Shown: positions 57,814 to 64,000 of the stretch, piece after piece
How the letters are laid out: each line of letters begins with the position of its first letter
Numbering within the stretch: position 1 is the first letter of the stretch
Assembly: GCF_000003815.2 (NCBI RefSeq)
Contig: NC_049982.1
Location: forward strand, 7,669,849-7,733,848
Length of the DNA stretch: 64,000 nt
Origin: Branchiostoma floridae
Lineage: Eukaryota; Chordata; Leptocardii; Amphioxiformes; Branchiostomatidae
Direction: 5' to 3'
Translations under genes and position numbers: made by a program
The notes under the pieces: model-generated
The model's database searches: none
The model's input: the letters and a program-made list of their open reading frames with translations, nothing else
What the model was told of the DNA's origin: nothing

Positions 57814-60800
57814 GGATATGAGACTGGGGGACCTCCCTCCCCCTTGGAGATACGCCGTGACGAGGGACTCGAGGATTTACTTTATCAAGTAAGTCTTTCT
57901 CAATATTCCTCAAAGGTTTAACTAACATCTGAGTGATTTTCAGGAGTCGTCGTGGAGTGGTTCGGGCGCTAGATGACATAGCGTCACCTTGTTTCGCGCG
58001 CGCTCGAGAAAAAAGTGTTCTGTTTGTGTTTACAACAGCGTCAACTGGACGCTTGTGACCGGTAGCCTTCACGGTGTGGGGACTTCTCCACGGCCCTCCC
58101 TGCCAACAATACTCGCGCTGTCACCTCGCGTCGTGGCTTCTTGAGTTTCAGGAAACATGTTAGATCGTCTTTCGTGGACAGACAACTTGTAAAAAAGAAT
58201 GAAGGGGAGGGGGGCATGCAGTTTTTTGCCCCGCGCCCAAATACCTGTGGGGAGAGAGACAGGAAAACAGAGATGACTGGATCACCTTCTTCCTGTCGTT
58301 TATAGCCCCTCCCTGTTTCTATCCCTAAGATTTAACATACCACGTACCTCCCAACTATAATCCACGTGCATAATTTTGCTCTTACATTCGTGTTAATGGC
58401 GTGTTTTCAGCACCCAGGCCAGGGAAAAGTCACAGCTAATGACCTCATTTGACAACTATGTCAACTTCAGGCTTAAGGACACAAACGGACAGTGAAGTCT
58501 AAGATGGAGCAATGCCAAAAGGACTTAAATTGTTTTCCCCAAGTGCTATGATTGAAACAGTGGCCAGTCTGTTTTTGTACTTTTTGTCTGAATGCTATTG
58601 CATGTAACGTTACTAATACAAACTATACAAAAAGAACTTTGCCCAGAAATAGATTCCAAATTTGAATTCATTGTGACATTTGTTCCTATTCGATGCTTGA
58701 CTATGATCATAATTTTATGCGCAATAACTTGTTTGTGATGTCCTGACAACTACTTTATTTTATAACACATAACAGAAAAAAAGATGCCCCTTTCAGCCCT
58801 TTATTGCACATTATTAATGCTACATAATTGTTTTCACAGTACAAAATGACAAATACTATGCTTCCAGCCCATATTACAAATAAATGCCAGCAATTAATAG
58901 CCTCCATCAGTCCTGTAATTTATATTCTAAGACAGTTTTATTGATGTTTAACCACATTACCATGCCTCAGGGTATCCCTTGTCAATGCTTAGTGTTAGGC
59001 AAGTTAGATGTGCTCTATCTTGTAATTCAATATTGACATTAATTATGAAGGAATAAATTCATATCATCCTCTTGACAGCCCCATAAATGTTAATCTCGTG
59101 TATATGGTGGCAATAGAGGATAGGCTAAACCAAATAGTCCCAGGTTTTTAGGCACTAAAAATGTGTTTCTTTTCTTCATGATGATGGAAATATAATTATG
59201 ATACCCTAGATCAACTTACACACGTACTGACTTGAAGGGAAGAAAGGATGATTACAGTACTTTTCTACTTTTTCCTTGGCAGTCAATGGTTTTGTATTTG
59301 TTTTGAGTTTAAGTAACATTGTTTTGAATATATCATTTCAAATCGGAAGAAAATTGTTACCACTAGTAACATTTCTTTGTGATTTAGTAATGTTTCTTAA
59401 GTTTTTTCCATCAAAAGTATTCGATGCAATTGTTGATAAAAGCATAATGAGTTTTGAGTGAAGAATTTACAATGTTGTCTTTTCTATGTAGTACCATTAA
59501 GGTTCCTTGTTTACATACTACATAGATTAAACTAATGCCACTTGTTGTATCATGCAAATCAATGGAGTTTACTTATTGCTCTAAGACCTATTGTTAAACT
59601 CTTAAGATCGGCCTAGATCATTTGCAATGGATTCAAAGAGAAAAAGACTGGTTGATGTATTGCTTTGCAAATGTGTTTTTAGTGGGTTGTAAGTGTTCTT
59701 CAAATATCTGACTGCTTTGAGTAGCCTTTTTCTCGAGTCATGAGGTTATGAGAGCTTATCAAGCCTTAGGCAAACTGTGATCCATGTTTACTCCTGTATG
59801 TACACTTCATGGTGTAATTGATCATTAACATCAGTGGCTGTAAAACGGCATGAAGTACACCCATTAGCTTAGTCCAGAACGATGTTAGGACTTAACTGTT
59901 TATTGACTTTACAGGCATTATGCATAACTTGTGTGGATATGGTAATCACCAATTTCACATGACTAGTGAAGAACTAAAACAATAATGTTCGTACTTGAAG
60001 GTAGATTTGCATCCTTCAATTTGAATGCAAAAGCCGAAATTGTTGGCAAAAAATTGTTGCAAATAGCACTCAACCCACACCACCAAAACATATATATGTG
60101 CAGTGAAATCTGCTTAAGAAGACCACTCGGGGAACCGATTCAATCTGGTCAATATGGACAGATGGTCACTTTTCTACAGACATGATACTTGATCCTTGGG
60201 TTAATGGGAAAAATTATCTATAAAGTGATCACCAAAAAGTGGTCACATCTGCCAGGTGGTCTTTACATACAGGTGGTAAAAGTTTGAATACAATGAAAAC
60301 TGTCAAACTCTGCTTAGAGTACATTGAGTTATGTAAGTCAGAATATCCTTCCTCCAGGCCCACACAGGATGGCTAATAAAAGCCTGCTATAGCACCAGCT
60401 GAATCACTGCTGTACAGATGTGTTATAGCAGAGTGGCATGCTGGGGTCAGTCCTGTTGACCTGTGCTGACCTCCGTCCCAGTGCCATGATTGCCCACTTG
60501 ATATTCATCCTGCAGCAGTATTTACCCTGTGCATATTTGCCTGACATTGTTGGTTTAGTTTAGCTCAGGGGACAAACAAAACTTCTACCTTACAGTTGCC
60601 AAGGCCATATTTACTTGATTATGGGATGACGTCCTCTGGGAACGCCAAAACTGATGGGAGCGTGAAAAGTTTGGCAAAAAAGTTGCCTTCATTATGAAAA
60701 GGTGCCTTTGTCAAATTTCATTTGTCCTTTTATACAGACTTTACATGTACATTAACTACCTACGTATCAAGGTCAGCCAGACATCCATGAAATATCTGAA

Positions 60801-61550
60801 ACAAAGTAATTTTGTCCTTTGGGATTTTCAGGAGGAATTGCTGACCTTGCTGAATCTTAAATTATACAGGGCTAGAAATATTGTAGGCATATGTCCCTTT
60901 TGTGCATCCCAAATTGTAGCTTTTACATTACGTTTGACTGTGGGTTCACTGGTGTACTGAAGAGAATTGGGTCCACAGTAAGAACTTCAAAATTAAAAAC
61001 AAATAATTCCGTTCTTAAATATTCATCCTTTAAATATTCTTCAGGCATATACATGTATCCTTGATACCCCCCAACAAATTTCAAGCCCTGTCATGCATAC
61101 ATATATGCCCAGCCCTTACAGACAATTAAGAGGCTCTGATTAAGGGTGGTAGTGGTACAGCACCAGGCTTTGGTACTCCTATATCCAATTTTCTACCTGT
61201 TAGGTACATTAGGATGTTGTGGTTTGACTAAATACTTGAACAGGGGATGTTTAATAAGGCATTGTTAACCCTGTTTTACTGGGACCTCCCCTTAATTGTA
61301 AACATAGAATATGGCTTTCTAGAAGATTACTTGGTTTGCAAGAGGAAATGAGTAGTCCTGACTGGATTGTGGCCATAACAAGCCTAGTTGCAAGTATTGC
61401 TCATCCTAAGTAATCATACAGAAGAAGTAACAGACAGTTTACGTAATCATTTGTACTTTTTGTGTTTCCATAGTGACGAGAACATGAGCACGTCGTGGCT
61501 ACATCCTCTCACCGGCCAACCTGTACAGACTGGATACAGGGACAGGAATG
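57806..61550 (+). CDS. PLEKHA5/6/7-like gene, first two exons (WW domain), partial
   Basis: Exons 57806-57888 and 61474-61550 join in phase (AA/T) and encode one WW domain: LPPPWRYAV with Trp14, IYFIN, and STSWLHPLTGQPV with Trp36 and Pro39. The WLHPxTGxPVxxG ending after the second Trp is characteristic of the WW domains of the PLEKHA5/PLEKHA7 family, adaptors at cell junctions and microtubules that also carry a PH domain. The second exon ends one base into a codon at GTAAAG, so the gene continues beyond the window, where a second WW and the PH domain would be expected. WW domains bind proline-rich peptides. The start codon lies in a TISU element after only eight codons of leader to the domain. 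Confidence 0.82.
57889..61473 (+). other. Intron 1 of the PLEKHA-like gene
   Basis: About 3.6 kb of AT-rich sequence. It contains a possible alternative terminal exon (58411-58495) and, at about 60100-60280, a segment (GAAGACCACTCGGGGAACCG, then GGTCAATATGG and GTGATCACC blocks) that looks like a dispersed repeat. No other exon is seen. Confidence 0.6.
58411..58495 (+). CDS. Possible alternative last exon of the PLEKHA-like gene
   Basis: A good acceptor (GTGTTTTCAG) precedes 85 bases that continue exon 1 in the right phase (AA/C) and read TQAREKSQLM and DNYVNFRLKD before a TGA. AATAAA signals follow at about 58878 and 59049. Use of this exon would give a protein of about 55 residues with a WW domain cut before its second Trp. 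Only transcript data could confirm it; chance open frames of 28 codons are not rare. Confidence 0.3.
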
Positions 61551-64000
61551 GTAAAGTAAACATTTGTTGATATAACTGGTTTTCTTGTACTTGTATAATG
61601 TATATTATACCAGTATTTGTTAAATGAGTAAGTGAGGGAGGGAGGGGTGCATGTAAGTGGTCACATCATGTGTTAGTAGGAAAGTCACTTCAAGGGAATC
61701 ATCCATGCTTCCAGCTGCAACTTGAGCAAGTACAATTCCACATAATAACACAATATTAATACAGTAGAATAGGGCTCCCACACTCTCACGCAAGAGTAAA
61801 CAATTAGAGTGGCACTCAGGGTAGTAGAAAGTATGCAGTCTTTTATTTTTGTCATATTTGAATATGAAAATTTGAGAGATATCTAATCTTAAGTGTATTT
61901 TCAAATCCAAAGTGAATAGCCTTTTGTTCTGTGATTCATTATTCATCAGGAAGTTTTGTCATTGAACATGTCCTTAATGTGGGATATGTTGTTGATTATG
62001 AATAAATCATAACCTTCCCGTGGAAAATTGAATTACTTTAGAACGTAATGAGTCGTCCTGTCTAGGCCACTTGTTTCCGTAATACAAACAAGCAGCTTAT
62101 GACCAATTTCAACCATGGAGAAGCGTAGAAAAGTAGACATGTCCCATTGATAGACAACACCACCTGAGTGTGGTAAAGGTAGGCAAACACAGAGAATGTA
62201 AGATCGATGGCTTCCTTGTACTTTAAAGATGTGGCTTCTGGCCTAGATCTAAGCAAAGATACCTACACATGTAAATCCATGTCAACAAGTCCTCCTCTAA
62301 CCGCAGCTTACACACACAACCCACCGCCCTGTTCTTAATCTGACTGGACAATGGTCCATTCTCCTGTTTTTTCTCTGCACAAAAGACGTACTAATGAAGA
62401 AGGGTCTACATGACTGTGTATATAACACCTTTTGATAATACTCTTTCCCCTTGGTAACTGAAACGTGACATGGCATAGAAGAGAAATCACGGTGGGATGA
62501 TATATTTTAGGAAGTTTGACAACTGCTGACCTGGTGTCAGGTGCATAAGATGACAGAAGAAGCTGCTCCACAAAAACATATACAGAACTTTGCTTCATTA
62601 TTTTTCTTCTTTCTATCTAGAAAATATAAGTGTCCTTATGCATTTATGTTTTACTTTGTCAAATAGCATTGTATCACTAGTCTAGAGTTTTGCCCAAAGT
62701 ATTTAAAAAATTTTTAAAAAGACAATTCCTACCCACCGTTTTCAGCGTTGAAACAGGAAACACAACATTTTTTTACTTGGCCTCATTCAATTGATTTGAA
62801 AGTAGTCTGAGCAACACTAGTGGAGCAGCAAAACAAGGAAAATGGCAGCTGTTAATTTCCTACAACAGCACGGGACGCTTTTAATTGGATCCCCTATTAG
62901 AGGTGCCAGCACAAGCGTGAACCTGTTTTGCCCTAGGATATTTTTCAGTCTGTTGACCCACAGACAGAGACACAGTAGTCTGTTTTGCAAATAAACTTCT
63001 GCCAGTTTCTAAAAAACATCACACAAGCATTGAGACAGAGTTTAGTCAATACACTGAGATGTGTTTGTATGTTTGAATGTTACTGAGGCATATCCATTGC
63101 AAGTCTAGCTAATATCATTATTTGCTTTACCTGTAGAGTCAAGCTAAGGGACTTTTTCACTATCATTTATATGTAAATTAGGGTAAAGGTGTCTGTTTTA
63201 GCGTTATTCTTACAACAAACATTGTGTTGAAATTATCAAAAGAAACTTTTTTTTATAAGTATGAAAATTAAAGAATCGCTATGTGAATGTGTTAAATGGA
63301 GCCAGAAAGTTGCAACCTGTTATGTTTGTTTTCAATCTGTTAAAAATAATCATGTTTGGATGGGCAGGTTGTTTGGACCTGTCTTTCAACTTTTCCTGAC
63401 CCAGTTAACTGTTTGTTTATCATTCAACCAAATGCAAATGATCTATTCTATCTCATAGATCAAATCTATTTCATATCTTATATGTATGTCAGACTGTCTC
63501 CAAAGAAATGCATGTCGAATGCTAGCAACTAAATTTGCTTTGTAAACCTGATCTTAGAGAAGGTTATCTCTAATTGATTTGACATTTTCATGTCTCCATG
63601 GACCATTTGGAGGTCAATGCTTCTATGGGTCATTCCATTCAAAGAAGGGGTATAAAAAGAAACTTTTCTTCCTTCAGTTCTGAGCGTTCTCTCTCGTATC
63701 ACTTTGATCGCCATCTTTTCATTGTAGCATTCCCTTTCAAACCTGCTGCCTTCTATTTTGAGAAAGAAAGTTCTTATGGCCTCCGTGACTGCTTGTTTTG
63801 ATTGGAATTAAAATAGCCCAAGATTTGCCATATCTATCCCATCTTTTACACCATTAAGGGATCAAGGAATATTCCATCATTGTTATAGGGATGTACAAGA
63901 AAATGTACCAATAGATTATTTGTGTGCTTGCGTGCCATTGCTATCAGTACGTATTACCGTATTACACATGAACAACATGAATGGAAACATATTGAAATTT
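61551..64000 (+). other. Intron 2 of the PLEKHA-like gene (continues past window)
   Basis: No acceptor with a following PLEKHA-like exon is recognised in these 2.4 kb. Open frames here are short and AT-rich. The next coding exon must start with a phase that completes a codon begun by G and is expected beyond 64000. Confidence 0.5.

Noticed and set aside
1-64000. CRISPR arrays, bacterial operons, tRNA and rRNA genes
   Set aside because: No direct-repeat and spacer pattern, no ribosome-binding-site spacing and no tRNA A/B-box pair or rRNA sequence was found; the genes are intron-rich and animal-like.

Overview
This window is animal nuclear DNA, most likely from an amphioxus (Branchiostoma). 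The genes are split by short GT-AG introns, simple repeats and decayed transposons are abundant, and two runs of exactly 100 N mark scaffold gaps. The proteins are of animal type but some have reshuffled domains. The species call is an inference from overall character; no marker gene proves it. All gene models were built by eye from splice sites, reading phase and protein family motifs.

Layout. (1) 1-4926: no confirmed gene; LINE tails, a pogo-like MITE and one start-codon element of TISU type. (2) 4927-15168, minus: an 18-exon transglutaminase of 822 residues with an intact Cys-His-Asp triad. It carries an N-terminal PLAT/LH2 domain, which vertebrate transglutaminases lack. (3) 15240-25380: about 10 kb without a supported gene, rich in microsatellites and dispersed repeats. 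(4) 25388-33191, plus: a probable TATA promoter, then a four-exon gene for a 165-residue ILEI/PANDER-fold (FAM3-like) protein. The 5' part of its third exon, with its acceptor, occurs five times in tandem. (5) 33873-40281, minus, tail to tail with the previous gene: a seven-exon secreted serine beta-lactamase-like protein (class C/PBP fold, 609 residues). An assembly duplication flanks an N gap inside this gene. (6) 40282-45255: intergenic DNA between divergent genes, with the second N gap and two diverged copies of a cysteine-rich segment. (7) 45256-54845, plus: a 20-exon gene for a 1211-residue protein. It has an unrecognised helical N-terminal region, two kinase-like domains in tandem that both lack catalytic residues, and a tyrosine- and acid-rich tail with a YMNL motif. 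This is the strongest candidate for something undescribed. (8) 57806 to the window end, plus: the first two exons of a PLEKHA5/6/7-type gene encoding a WW domain, starting at a TISU element.

The genes do not form an operon or one pathway. Taken singly they suggest extracellular or cortical protein cross-linking (transglutaminase), a small ILEI-fold protein, a secreted hydrolase-like protein, a catalytically dead kinase scaffold probably acting in phosphotyrosine signalling, and a junctional or cortical WW/PH adaptor.
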